NCBI RefSeq assembly: GCF_021155775.2
Contig: NC_060238.1
Location: forward strand, 15,104,542-15,168,541
DNA from: Neodiprion pinetum
Lineage: Eukaryota > Arthropoda > Insecta > Hymenoptera > Diprionidae
Direction: 5' to 3'
DNA length: 64,000 bases
Position numbers and translations under genes: made by a program
The notes under the pieces: generated by a model
What the model was told of the DNA's origin: nothing
The model's database searches: none
Seen by the model: the letters and a program-made list of their open reading frames with translations, nothing else
Shown here: positions 29,716 to 40,734 of the stretch, one piece after another
How the letters are laid out: each line of letters begins with the position of its first letter
Numbering within the stretch: position 1 is the stretch's first letter

Positions 29716-32700
29716 AGGGTGTTCGTTTGAAGATCTAACCTCGAAGGACGTTCCTGGTCTTGGAGAGACTGTTCCAGGTTGATCTTCTTCAAATGGAGCA
29801 AGACGATCCAAGTGAACCACTTTCTGACGCGAATGAGGAGATCTTCGGATTCTATAAACAACATCATTTATGCGGTTAACCACTAAGTAAGGGCCTTCCC
29901 AATTTCTTTGTAGTTTTGGACATCGTCCTTTCTGTCTTCGAGGTTGAAAGAGCCAGACAGAATCCCCAGGATTAAATTTTAAATCTCTGGCTCGAATATC
30001 ATAACGAGTTTTCAATTTATCTGAAGCCATAGAAATTCTATTCCTAGCAAAGTGATGAATTTCTTCTAAACGTTGTTGTAATGAAAAGGCATAATCTGTT
30101 TGATGCTGTCTTTGCACAGGAACAGGGCCTTTCTCTAAATCTGACGGAAGTCGAACATTTCTTCCAGTAAGCATGAGGGCTGGCGTCTGTTTCGTCGTCT
30201 CATGAATCGCAGATCTGTAAGATAAGAGGTAGAAAGGAATCCAGGAGTCCCAGTCTCTCTGATTCTGCTCTACGAAGGACGACAAATACTGTAGTAAAGT
30301 CCGATTCAGACGCTCTATCATGCCGTCAGATTGTGGATGCAAAGGAGTTGTACGAGTTTTTCTAACCCCTCAAATCTGAGTAACCTCTTTCATTAAGGTT
30401 GACTCAAAATTTCGGCCTTGATCAGTATGAAGTTCTGGAGGAACTCCGTGTCTACAAATAAATTCTTTAACGAATGCCTGTGCTACAGTAGAGGCTTCTT
30501 GATCAGCGAGAGGAACCACTTCAGGCCATTTAGTAAAATAATCAGCAATAACCAAAGCATATTTATTTCCAGAATGGGTTATCGGAAGAGGTCCGAGAAT
30601 GTCCATCGCTATTCTTTCAAATGGAGCTCCCACGTTGTAAATTTGAAGAGAGCTTTGTCCCTTCGCTCGAGGTCCTTTCTTTGCCGTGCAGATTCGACAT
30701 CTTCGACACCAATCTTCAACGTCCATCCGGCAACGGGGCCAAAAGTAGAAGTTGCGAATTCTGCCTAGAGTTTTATTTGAAGCAAAATGTCCGCCTGCAG
30801 GAGAATCATGATAAAGAGCAAGAATCTCTGGAACTCGTGACCTGGGAACCAAAAGTTGCCACCTGATTTCTTTCAAGTCTGCAGATTCCCATTTTCGGTA
30901 TAAAATTCCATCAATTAAAAGAATAGAGTCCCATTCAGCCCAATAAATTTTCAAATCTGGCTCGGCTAAGGATATATCCTGCCAGTCTGGGCGAATTTCT
31001 GCTTCTTTCCAAGACTTCACTTGATTCAAAGTGTCGTCCTCTTGTTGCGATTTCCTCCATTCCTCCTGGTTATTTTCAAAAGAAATCTTCCGTATTATAA
31101 GAGAGGGGTCACGATTTTTCTCTAATCGTGCACACTGTTTACACTCTGGCATTTCCACGCAGGGTCTTCGAGAGAGAGCATCGGCGTTTCCATGATGAAT
31201 TCCTGCTCGATGACGAATATCAAAATCGTACTGACCGAGCCTTTCTAACCATCTAGCTACCTGACCTTCGGGAGATTTAAACGAAAGTAGCCACCTGAGA
31301 GAAGCATGATCTGTACGTATCAAAAATCTCCTGCCGTACAAATAATGGTGAAAATGTACTACGGTCTTAACAACAGCTAAAGGCTCTCTACGAGTGACAC
31401 AATAATTCCTCTCGGTTTTACTCAAAACTCTGCTGAAATAACTTATCACTCTCTCTTGACCTCCCTGAATTTGTGACAGAACCCCGCCTATTCCTGAAAG
31501 AGATGCATCCGTATCTAAAATAAAAGGAATTTCGACCTCTGGATAAGCTAAAATCGGCGAAGAAATAAGATTTTCCTTTAATTTCTTGAAAGCCTCTTCG
31601 CATTCCGGGGTCCAGTCAAAAAGAATCTTGATTCCGGTCAAATGATGGAGAGGTTTAGCTATACTAGCGAAACCTTTTACAAATCTTCTGTAATACGTAC
31701 AAAGGCCTAGAAAGCTTTGAACTTGTTCTTTATTCTTAGGTGTCGGCCAAGAAGAAACCTTCTCTATTTTGGATGGGTCGGTCTTCACACCTTGTGCTGA
31801 AACGATATGTCCGAGGAAGCCTACTTCTTTCTGGAACAGATGACATTTTTTCGGGCTCATTTTCAGACCTGCTTGCTTCAGCCTAGCGAAAACTTGTCTG
31901 AGATTTTGAACTTCTTCTTCAAAGTTCTTGCCAAAAACGATTATATCGTCTAAATAAACGAGGCATATTTTGCCCGTGAGCCCATGGAGAACAGCCTCCA
32001 TCATTCGTTCAAAGGTAGCCGGGGCATTACTCAAACCAAACGGCATAACCTTGAACTGCCATAATCCTCCTAAACCCGTAACAAAAGCTGTTTTTTCTTT
32101 ATCTAGAGGATCCATTTCGACCTGCCAATATCCGCTCTGAAGATCTATGGTGCTGAACCAAGTTGCACCAGCTATCAAGTCGAGGGTCTCGTCGATTCTG
32201 GGTAGAGGGTAAGAATCTTTCTTTGTTATATCGTTCAGCTTCCTGTAATCGATACAAAATCGTTTGGATCCGTCCTTTTTGTTAACAAGGACGATTGGTG
32301 AAGCCCAGGGACTAGACGATGGCTCAATCACATCGTTCGCTAACATGTCTTCCACAAGCTTCTTCACCTCTTCTCGGGCGTTGAGAGCGAGTCTTCGAGG
32401 AGCTTGTTTAATTGGTGAACTCTCTCCGACGTCGATCTTGTGCTTGACAGAAGTACATCGGCCCTTATCACCACTATCTTTGGCAAAAGAATCTTTAAAT
32501 TCCAGCAAAAGAGATTTAAACGATTCTTCCTGAGCTGAATTTAACGAAATCGAAGATTTCTCAACAAGGCTCCGTAAATGAAGAGGAAAATGTTGTTGCA
32601 AATCATCTTCCGACAGTTCTATTTCTCGAATTCTAGGAGGAGTCCAATAAATTCCATTCCTATTTGTACAAAGAGTTATTTCGCGATTGTTTGAAGCAAG

Positions 32701-33104
32701 TGAATTTCTCTTAGTCGAAATAACACAGTTATGAGCTGTAAGAAAGTCTATTCCCAAAATACCTTCATCCTCTATATCTGCTATAAAAACCTCATGTGGA
32801 GAGTCGATACACCCAAAAAGGTTAATTTGGACAGTAGCCTGTCTCAAAACCGGGGTCGTCTCTCCAGTGGCTGTTCGCAGAGAAAAAGAGGGAACAATCT
32901 GGTCATCGGATTTAAAGAGATCCGATCGAACTACGGTTACTTCCGCGCCCGTGTCTATTACCCACAGACAATCGACGCCATTAACAGTACCACGCGCGTA
33001 AAGACCAGACTGTCGCAGACTTCTAATTAAAAACTGTTCTCTAAGAGGGCTTTCACTACCAACAATCTGCGATGATTTCCGCCCTGACAAATCATCTGAA
33101 ATTA
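29713..33104 (-). CDS. pol: Pol polyprotein of G1 (protease-RT-RNase H-integrase), one internal TGA
   Basis: Enters from gag by a -1 shift at 33105-33111. Protease: WVIDTGAEVTVV (about 32955). RT: KKDGSKRFCIDYRKLN, MPFGLSNAPATFERM and YLDDIIVF (about 31950). RNase H: DTDASLSGIGGVLSQ (about 31510). Integrase: zinc finger LYHDSPAGGHF...CRRCRICTAKKG (about 30830-30680), core Asp in MDILGPLP and HTDQGRNF and Glu in DGMIERLNRT (about 30320). A TGA at 30370-30372, at a position where relatives have Cys, cuts the core between the second Asp and the Glu. The C-terminus has a GPYLVVNRIND SH3-like block. Otherwise intact, so the defect is a single recent codon change or a recoded codon. Confidence 0.9.
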
Positions 33105-34634
33105 GTTTTTTGGGTGAGTTCCTGTTGAAGAACTCAATTGAGGATTTGCTTCCCCTATTTCTATGTTTTTCTTACGCCAATTATACGAATTTGGATTCGA
33201 ACCTTGCATCGGTTTTCCACTAATTTTCTTAATTAGAAAACAATGATTGGCGTCGTGGCGTGTTTTTTTACAAAATATACAAGTCAAGCTAGTTTGACTT
33301 GTCACGACCACGTTTTTATTTATACGCTGGTTTTGTTGGTTTTGAAAAGAACCTCGATTTCTTGGTTTAAAATTGTTACTGTTATTTCTATTTTTATAAT
33401 TTTGAGGCTTTGACTCCTCCGAATGTTCAAAACTTCGCCTTCTTGAGGCGTTTTCAGACACCTCAATCCGACGAAGCTTCAGCCCAAAATATTGCTTTCT
33501 CATTGCCTCCACCTCGAGGGCTTTGGCTGTTGCCTCCCGCAAAGAAGTGAGGCCCGATGTTCCAACGGCCATTTTAATTTCTGGATCATTAATCGCATTC
33601 AAAAAAGCTTGCGTTGCTAATAAGTTTCGAGACGGTTCGTGGTCTGGCAAAGCTATACGAGAAAGCCGTTCAATGTCCTGACTAAGAGACGCGAGGTCTT
33701 CGTCTCGTCCTTGTCTTCTTGTCTGTAATTGTGCTGTGTACAGTTTTGTTAAGTGGTCATTTCCGTACCTCAACTTTAATGCAGAACTAAGTTTTTCATA
33801 ATCAGAGATTTCTTCCTCAGACAACGCCGTTAAAACGTTCAAAGCCGGCGTTCGAAGACAGGAGGCAAGACTGTGGGCCCTCATGGCGGAGTCCCACTGA
33901 TTATGTTTAGCAATTGTATTAAACTGGCGTTCATAATCTGCCCATGGTATTTTTCCGTCAAAAATTGGCGGTTTTAAAGGAAAAAGAGGTTTCTCATTAA
34001 TCTGAGAAGCAACCTCAGGAAATCCTGAATTATTTAATTGATTAAAATGAGAATATTGAGGTCGAACTTGAGGCATAGGCTCGGAAAAGCCAACCTCATT
34101 ATTAACCGTTACTCTACCAATTGGGGATTCAACTACTCCCCTAGTAAAAGGCACAGACCTTAAGTCTCGTACATCCTGGAACTGTCCTGGATGTCGGACC
34201 TGTCGAACAGCGGGAACGGGAACAGGAGAAGAAACAGGAGAGGGAAGCGGCGTAACGACTCTGGAACCTCGTGGGGTGACAGCCGGTTCTCCAGCGCCAC
34301 TCATTTGATGAACAGACTGAAGAGCTGCCACAGTCGTCCGAAGAAGGTCCTGAAGATTGGCTTCCGAACGCTCTCGAGCCTCCGCTTCTCGCCTCCGTTG
34401 TTCCTGTTGCTCTTGAAGCAACTGGACAAGTTGTTGTTGTTGTTGTGTAGCAGCTTCTTGTTGATGTCTCATAATCTCCAGCAGGTCGATTTGCGAGACT
34501 GAGACCATCGTAGGGACAGGTAAAGAGTCCACTGAAGGTGCAGGAATCGAAGGGACCCGCGGATTCTCCACAACAAAAGGTTCTTCTCCGCTAGTTTCCC
34601 GACGACGAGAGCGCGTCAAACGACTGCTACTCAT
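33102..34634 (-). CDS. gag: Gag polyprotein, G1 copy 2
   Basis: Intact 510-residue Gag from the ATG at 34632-34634 (MSSSRLTRSRRR); codons upstream are open but lack ATG. Order: basic N-terminus, Gln-rich coiled coil (QQQQLVQLLQEQQEQRR), Pro/Val linker, capsid-like region (KPPIFDGKIPWADYERQF onward), zinc knuckle CIFCKKTRHDANHC near the C-terminus, then a Ser-rich tail ending HPKN at the frameshift site. The knuckle has Arg where copy 1 has Gly. It would assemble the particle that packages the element RNA. Confidence 0.93.
   Translation of the reverse strand: MSSSRLTRSRRRETSGEEPFVVENPRVPSIPAPSVDSLPVPTMVSVSQIDLLEIMRHQQEAATQQQQQLVQLLQEQQEQRRREAEARERSEANLQDLLRTTVAALQSVHQMSGAGEPAVTPRGSRVVTPLPSPVSSPVPVPAVRQVRHPGQFQDVRDLRSVPFTRGVVESPIGRVTVNNEVGFSEPMPQVRPQYSHFNQLNNSGFPEVASQINEKPLFPLKPPIFDGKIPWADYERQFNTIAKHNQWDSAMRAHSLASCLRTPALNVLTALSEEEISDYEKLSSALKLRYGNDHLTKLYTAQLQTRRQGRDEDLASLSQDIERLSRIALPDHEPSRNLLATQAFLNAINDPEIKMAVGTSGLTSLREATAKALEVEAMRKQYFGLKLRRIEVSENASRRRSFEHSEESKPQNYKNRNNSNNFKPRNRGSFQNQQNQRINKNVVVTSQTSLTCIFCKKTRHDANHCFLIKKISGKPMQGSNPNSYNWRKKNIEIGEANPQLSSSTGTHPKN
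33105..33111 (-). promoter_or_regulatory. -1 ribosomal frameshift heptamer A AAA AAC (G1 gag/pol)
   Basis: Gag zero frame reads CCA AAA AAC TAA. Slipping -1 continues as AAA AAA CTA ATT TCA GAT GAT, the pol frame. The heptamer abuts the gag stop codon. Confidence 0.85.
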
Positions 34635-34679
34635 AATTAAAGTTCGCGCACTGAATTGATTCAATTAATAAGAACTCAA

Positions 34680-34698
34680 GATCCCGCTTCTGACACCA
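34680..34698 (-). promoter_or_regulatory. Primer binding site, tRNA-Leu type (G1 copy 2)
   Basis: Same sequence and 2-nt spacing as in copy 1: TGGTGTCAGAAGCGGGATC on the minus strand. Confidence 0.87.
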
Positions 34699-34700
34699 AT

Positions 34701-34978
34701 TGTAACGATTTAGGCGTTACGTTAATAAAATATGGATCCGCGAGTTTACTTATTATCAAATCAAAGGCGTGAACAAAAATATCGTGATAAATGCTTTTAA
34801 TGCAATATACGTGTTTCTTGTTTAAAGTCTGAAACAAGACTGTTTTTACAATAATGTTGGTTGGCGCAGCAACCTTATTCTTTTTAAAGACATAAGAGGT
34901 TTATAAACGTCTTTTATCTATGCCGACTACTAGATCATTAAAGAGGGGGCAAAAGGGGTGATTTCACCCTTTGTAACA
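34701..34978 (-). repeat. 5' LTR of G1 copy 2
   Basis: Identical by reading to 27255-27532. It supplies the promoter of the element and is followed by the ATAT duplication. Confidence 0.96.
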
Positions 34979-35144
34979 ATATTATTAAGGTTGTTCCGAT
35001 GTGACACTATCAATGTATTGTGAATAATTGTTTCCAATAGATACATTAAATATGTCACGAGGATGACTCTAATCAGAGTCAAAACGTTGACGGCAAAATT
35101 TGTTGTTTATAAAAGACCTACATTTCCAAGATCCACCACAACAA
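34979..35144 (+). mobile_element. Penelope-like 3' tail fragment with degenerate hammerhead
   Basis: ACGAGGATGACTC...GAGTCAAAACGTTGAC at 35057-35092 has the layout of the 24672 motif, with a perfect GACTC/GAGTC stem but a changed CTGA box. No RT remains. Confidence 0.5.
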
Positions 35145-35256
35145 CATAACATAACCCATGAACGTTGACTCTAACCTTAGAATACCGCGGGGATAATGAC
35201 TTGTTTGATTGACATGTATTCTAACGTTAGATTCGACGTTCATCGGTTATGTTATG
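35145..35256. repeat. Long imperfect hairpin (41-bp arms)
   Basis: Arms 35145-35185 and 35216-35256 are inverted copies with about four mismatches (CATAACATAACC...TTAGAATAC) around a 30-nt loop. Probably a foldback element or MITE remnant; no TSD was identified. Confidence 0.75.
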
Positions 35257-35620
35257 CTTATTGAAATTGAGTTTGTTTTGCGCTAGGTTGACTATGGCGC
35301 TGTAGGTTTCTCTGTGTTGCCAACGTAACTGTCTACTGTAAAAAATTAGCCGTCTCATAATCATTGTCCCCAAGTGTACATAGTGGTAGCAAGTAATTTA
35401 AGGGCATGCATTTATTATATTATAATATTGTCATTTATTATACACTAATATTGTATGTATAACGCAAATTAAATGACGTTACTACTGTATGTTGCAAAAC
35501 AATTTTTCTATTCGCAACTTTCTAATACAATGTTTGTGATTAATATTCAATAAGATAGGATACGTAAACGAAAATAAGAAAAAAAGTATAGCAAGTAGAG
35601 AATTATATAAAAAAAAAACT
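35257..35620. other. Non-coding stretch
   Basis: AT-rich, with no ORF or repeat recognised. Confidence 0.5.
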
Positions 35621-35697
35621 TGGTCGCCGACTGAAATTGAACACGGGCTAGCAGTGTGCCAGCCAGAAACCTTACCCACTGCGCCGCCATCGCTTGC
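35621..35697 (-). repeat. tRNA-derived sequence (SINE head or tRNA pseudogene)
   Basis: The minus strand has a box-A-like TGGCGGCGCAGTGGGTAAG and, about 45 nt on, a box-B-like GTTCAATTTC, followed by a T/A-rich run. The anticodon stem is poor, so it is not a functional tRNA. Confidence 0.55.
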
Positions 35698-36071
35698 TTG
35701 TCGACAGAGCAGAGTTACTGGCATATATACCGCACGTGAAAGTGTACCGGCAATTTTCTCGGAAACTAAGAGTTGTTACCCTAATTCCGGTTAATCAGGC
35801 ACTAAGGGAAAATACCTCTACAACATATCTGAGTTTCATCAAAATCGATTATTTACAGGTTCTGTGTGTGTCTACGCGTGGATTGAAAATCCGTAAAAGT
35901 GTTGAGAGGGCTAGTGATCTCCGTAATACCGAGAATACTTCAGACGCTGAGAAACCAACTTGACTCTGTGAAGATATTCTGAATATATTAGATCACGAGT
36001 TTGGTGAGCACACTAATTGCCCGACACTACCGTTCAAATGTACACCCGAGCCAAATGGTATAAGTGGGCTG
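35698..36071. other. Non-coding stretch
   Basis: A short plus-strand open frame (to 35963) has no recognisable features. Nothing else seen. Confidence 0.4.
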
Positions 36072-36587
36072 GTGGAACTCCGTAGTACGGGGATTTATCA
36101 CCACGTTCAAGAGGCAATATGCTATCTGAGCTGTCACGCCAAAATCTTATTGAGGAAAGTTGAAAACAATAGAGCAGAGGGTTGCAATTCCGTGGTGAAC
36201 AAATTCAATTCAGGTAAGAGAATCAATCACTGCATGAAAAACTCATACGAAATGAGATGCTATGGAGTGGTTGTGCAGCACACCACTCACGATCAGTCAG
36301 TGTTGTCTAAGCTACACCTTCGTTCGAACTACAAGATTCCCACTACTGTAATGGAATTGGAAAAGCACAGGCGTTACCAAAATCATCAGAACCACATCTA
36401 CAAGATGATAAAACGCAGAAAATTTTTGCTAGGGTATGTATGTCTTCTTATTGAAAACATCGAAATTATAAAACATCGTCTCAACCCTTGTAAGTCATCC
36501 TCAGGACTGTTTATTGCATCTAGTACAAGTGAACAAAAATTGAATAAACTTCCTTACTCGTTACATACCATCGCAATTATGGCATAA
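36072..36587 (+). pseudogene. Degraded transposon-type ORF fragment
   Basis: 171 codons, open but starting from a non-ATG codon. It contains CHAKILLRKVENNRAEGCNSV followed by FNSGKRINHCMKNSYEMRC. This N-A-E-x-x-N...GKRIN pattern recurs in uncharacterised insect transposon proteins, but I cannot name the family with certainty. No flanking ends seen; it may belong to the same unit as the Helitron helicase that follows. Confidence 0.4.
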
Positions 36588-36849
36588 CGGTGTAAAGGAA
36601 CATACTGACCTAATACAAAATTTCAAACCAACCAAAGACATTAAAAAACCAAAAAGGAAAGTATCTTTCCGGTCAAGACTTCTTTGTTTTTCCTTTACTT
36701 TAAATTGTTTAAGATTTTATTGCAAAATTCAGGATTATGACGTATTTAATAGAAAAAATACACAGTGGTCGAAACGGGAGAAATTTCTAAAACCTGTTTT
36801 GAGTAGAATGTACTATGTGAGTGTGAAAGAAACTGAACGTTATTAATTA

Positions 36850-38371
36850 CGAGTGTTATTATTAAACGTTGGAGAAGCTCAATCATTTCAAGATATGTGC
36901 AGATATGCTGATACAAAATATCCAACCTTTCTCGAAGCGGCAGTTGCGCGTAAGTTAGTTTTTGATAATAAAGAATGGGATAAATGCCTTGCCGAAGGTT
37001 CGAGTCTCAAATTTTCGATCGAGATGTGTCGTATATTTGCTTACTGTGGTATATCGGGACACGATTCGTACACGTGTAAACAAACTACAAGCATGTATGA
37101 GTGTGAGCATTGCCTCTTCGAGGCTTTTGTATTAGATATTATAAGCCAGTTTGTACTCAGGCTTCGCCTGGATTAGTGCGCACGATGGTGTACGCGTATC
37201 TCTTTTAATAACAGTACTGATTGATACAAGCAATATATTATCTGATTATTAATTACACACTAAGAGATTCCATTTATTTGTTCCGTGTACCACCCAGTTA
37301 CATCCTATACTAAATACACTTCACTTACATATGTGTGTTCGGTATGCCGATTAACGCTCGACAATTATTTGAAAAATACAAATCTGAGTTTGTGGATCAT
37401 AATGAATACTACGAACGAAACGAAAAAAAATCTTTGCGAGTGATAAATGAAATACTTATATTCTACAGTTTTACATTGCAAATCTTAATCTTCAGGATAT
37501 TAAATAAGGTTTTACATTAGCGTGTCATATAGGTAATGATAACAAAGATCCTGAGGATGCGTCCAAACAGGTAGTCAAAGTATTGGTTGATAGTTTGACC
37601 CAAAATCAACGAGTTGTATTCAGTGCAATTATGGCCGCCGTTCGTGGTAAGTCTTCTGATAAGCTCATTTATTTGGATGGTCCCGGTGGAGTGGGAAAAG
37701 TTATTTACATAACACTATTATTTCCACGTTAAATAGTGAAAATATCATAGTATTGCTTGTGTTATGGACTGGAATTGCAGCAAACCTATTACAGGGGGGT
37801 AGGATGGTTCATTCGACGTTCAAACTGCCTTTGATCTTGAATGAGCAATCAACATGCAATGTGAAACTCAATTCAAAACTTGGAGTACGTATGAGTGATG
37901 CGAAAGTTACCATTGTTATTTTATCTTAAATTATGACAAAATACGTACTAGAAGCCGTTGATCCTGTGTTAAGAGACATATGCCACTGCAAAGAACCATT
38001 TGCGGGTAAAGTGGTTATACTTTCAGGGGATTTCCGGCCGACTTTACCTGTCGCACGACATGGCAGTAGAATACAAATTTCGGAAGCGTGCGTCAAAAAA
38101 GTAGTTTATGGATTATTTTTACATACATGTTACTAAAAGTTAACATTCGTGTGCGTGACGGACAAACGGATATCAAACAATGGCTTTTGAAAGTTTGCGA
38201 TGGAATATTTACCAATTCATTTGTACGTAATAATGAGATTGTTATCATTCCGTCCCATATTTTTTCGGAAGGGAATATTGTGCCAGAAATATTTGGAGAA
38301 AGTGTGGATTCAGAAGATCCAGTAATTATGATGAAGTTATTTCAGCTCCAACAAATACCTACGTTACCGTA
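36850..38371 (+). pseudogene. Helitron PIF1-like helicase remnant
   Basis: Scattered frames of a Helitron helicase: LLLNVGEAQSFQDMCRY...YPTFLEAAVARKL...WDKCLAEGSS (36856-37010), which matches the segment just before the PIF1 domain; then TQNQRVVFSAIMAAV and the Walker A block DGPGGVGKV (about 37680); then AGKVVILSGDFRPTLPV (about 38005); then NIRVRDGQTDIKQWLLKV and HIFSEGNIVPEIFGE to 38371. Many stops and frameshifts, and the Walker A Thr is lost. Rep is not seen. A genuine autonomous Helitron must have existed, though not necessarily of the same family as copies A and B. Confidence 0.75.
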
Positions 38372-38530
38372 ATTAACCCTTTACGCGGCAATACCAATTT
38401 CACCCACAATGCCCGAAATGCGGGAAAAAAAAGTATTCAGATTTTCATGAAATTTGGTACTCGAGAGTTTTTGGAGTCGCTGCATGTATATACATTATAC
38501 ATATGTACACAATACTTCGGCGGCCCGCGA
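38372..38530. other. Short non-coding stretch before element X copy 3
   Basis: No feature recognised. Confidence 0.4.
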
Positions 38531-38790
38531 TGTAAGGTGGATTTAAAAAAAAAATCGCGAAATGCTGTTGGGCGCCTAGTGTGATTAAAACGCCTCGAAA
38601 TTATCAATGTGCTATTGGTAAGCGGGAGTTGCAATCACGCCAACTGGTGACTATATTTTGAACTAGCGAAAACGGGTCGGCTGATTAATGTCATATGTAA
38701 ACTGTATGTAAACAAATCCGTTTCTTAAATTTTATTAATAATAAACATTAAAAAAGGACATTACCCTAAGTTCTATTAATAATAAAAAAA

Positions 38791-40574
38791 ATGTTTTTAT
38801 CAATGTGCAAAGTATTGGATTATTTGGAGTCTACAACGAGAAGCCGAAATTTTATTGAAGGCGAGCAAGTTGTCAATGCGAATCATTTAATTTATACGGG
38901 AATTTTGAGTGAAAATAAAGAGCAGTATGAATTATTATCATATTGTATACAATCATCCAATACTCGGGGAGATCCTCACGAAATAACAACAGTTATTAGT
39001 AAAACTGATAAGGTTATTTCCTCAGTGTGCAGCTGTACAGCTGGGAACAGTGGAACATGTAAACATAGTGCTGGTGTTTTGGTGTTTTGCACACGGTAAG
39101 TTTAAACAGTGGGATATATTTTTTCAATGTTTCTTGGTATGTAATTTCTACTACCAAGCCAAATTAATTATATTTTGATTATTTTTTTTTAGTAATGATT
39201 TGGCTGGCTTCAAAACGGTTTCATCAACAGACAGGAAATGTCTTTGGAGTGCACCTCGCAATGCTTGTTTGGAACAATATAATCCAAAGCCTTTGAGTGA
39301 ACACGGCTGCTTCAATATAAAGAAAAATCACAAGGAACTAAGTGATGATGTCAAGAAGTCAATCAAGGAAAAACTTTTTTCGAAGAATTTAAAATCAGCT
39401 TTGTCAGAGCATGCGTACGAGCGTGAATGATTAATTTATTTATGATTGATTTTTTTTTTAATGAAAATTTTGTTGAAGTAAATTTTCATGAAAACAATTT
39501 TATGATTCACTGTTTATATAAACAATTGTTGTTTTTAATTTAATCAATTTTGTATATATTTGCCGATGAATTTAAACTTTTTTACTATTTCGATGGAATA
39601 ATTTAATCAATTCTAATCATGACTTGTATGTAACATTTACTTCATCAAAATTTATGACTCTCCAATCATGTTGTGTTTAATTTTTATTTTCACACGTTTT
39701 TGAATGTATTTATCACAGAACTGGAAGGCATGCTCCACTGCAACAACCTACTATTGAAACTGTACCTCCTGAGAACTTACAACTTATCCAACGTTTGATT
39801 TCACACTCATTCTCGTCATCAATCCTACTCAATCTTTCTGAAAAACCCTTCCGACCACTGAGAGAATGTTGCCAGAAACTTTTAGAGCAATTAATTGGGA
39901 ATCCTTATAATATTTGTTTAGAAACTCAAAAATTTTATAGTGTTTGGCAGAAAGAACGTCAATTTCGAATAACTGGCTCGCGATGTTACGAGTTATACAC
40001 TTATCGAAAAAATTTAAAACCCAATTGGAAAAATAAGTCTATGAAATATTTCTATCCGACAAATATTAGCACTCCAGCAATGAAACATGGTCTAAAATTT
40101 GAACCTGTTGCTCGAGAAACATATCAAGAATTAAATCCATCTACCAATGTATTTCAATGCGGACTAATAATTTCTAGAGACAATCCGTGGTTAGGATATT
40201 CTCCTGACGGTATTATTTTCGATAAGGATAAACCAATTAAATTGTTAGAGATTAAATGTCCATATGAGGGTAAATCTTTACCTGTAAATGAAGTTATTTC
40301 TAAACTCAATTTCATTCAAACAAATCCAAAAGATGAAAGTATTTTGAGTTTAAAAAAAAATCGTAAGTATTATGGCCAAATTCAGTTCGGAATGGGTATT
40401 TTAAATATTCAAAAAACTGATTTTATTATATTTTCTTCGTTTGATAAAAGTATGAAAGTTTTAACAGTAGATTTTGATAAACAATTCGTAAACGATTTAT
40501 TCACATCTTTAAAATTAATATATTTCAATGAAATGTTACACTATGCATGCACAGATGAACATAAACAAAATTAA
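38791..40574 (+). CDS. SWIM-finger / YqaJ-type nuclease of ISL2EU
   Basis: Three exons proposed: 38791-39095 (donor CG|GTAAG), 39193-39414 (acceptor TTTTTAG; donor GC|GTACGA) and 39719-40574 (acceptor ATCACAG), giving a 460-residue frame without stops. The N-terminal third has a SWIM zinc finger (CSCTAGNSGTCKH). The C-terminal half is a YqaJ/lambda-exonuclease-like domain: RITGSRCYELY, MKHGLKFEPVARETY, WLGYSPDGII (catalytic Asp) and LLEIKCPYEGK (Glu and Lys). Family knowledge: ISL2EU elements encode such a nuclease besides the transposase; its exact role is unknown. The second intron is less certain. Confidence 0.82.
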
Positions 40575-40734
40575 ATGTTGATTATTTGTGAATAACCGTT
40601 CTTTAAAAATATTTTTAAATTTAAATAAATACCTGCAACATATTCAATTGTGTTTTCATTTATTATTAACATTCTAGGTGAATTACATAGTTTTAATGTA
40701 ATATTACGAATAATAGATTTAATTTATAATAAAG

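Larger units (their letters stand above)
27255..34978 (-). mobile_element. Ty3/gypsy element G1 copy 2, full length, with dNK and antisense gene
   Basis: 7.7 kb, read right to left: LTR, tRNA-Leu PBS, gag, -1 frameshift site, pol, dNK, an opposite-strand two-exon gene, long untranslated region, polypurine tract, LTR. The 278-bp LTRs read identical and ATAT is duplicated on both sides, so the insertion is recent. The only visible defects are an in-frame TGA in integrase (30370-30372) and the two TGAs between pol and dNK (29713-29715 and 29704-29706). Confidence 0.95.

Noticed and set aside
30370..30372. TGA at a Cys-like position in integrase considered as selenocysteine
   Set aside because: No SECIS-like structure could be recognised and selenocysteine is not known in integrases; a point mutation is simpler.
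35621..35697. Functional tRNA gene
   Set aside because: Box A and B are present but the cloverleaf, especially the anticodon arm, does not fold properly.
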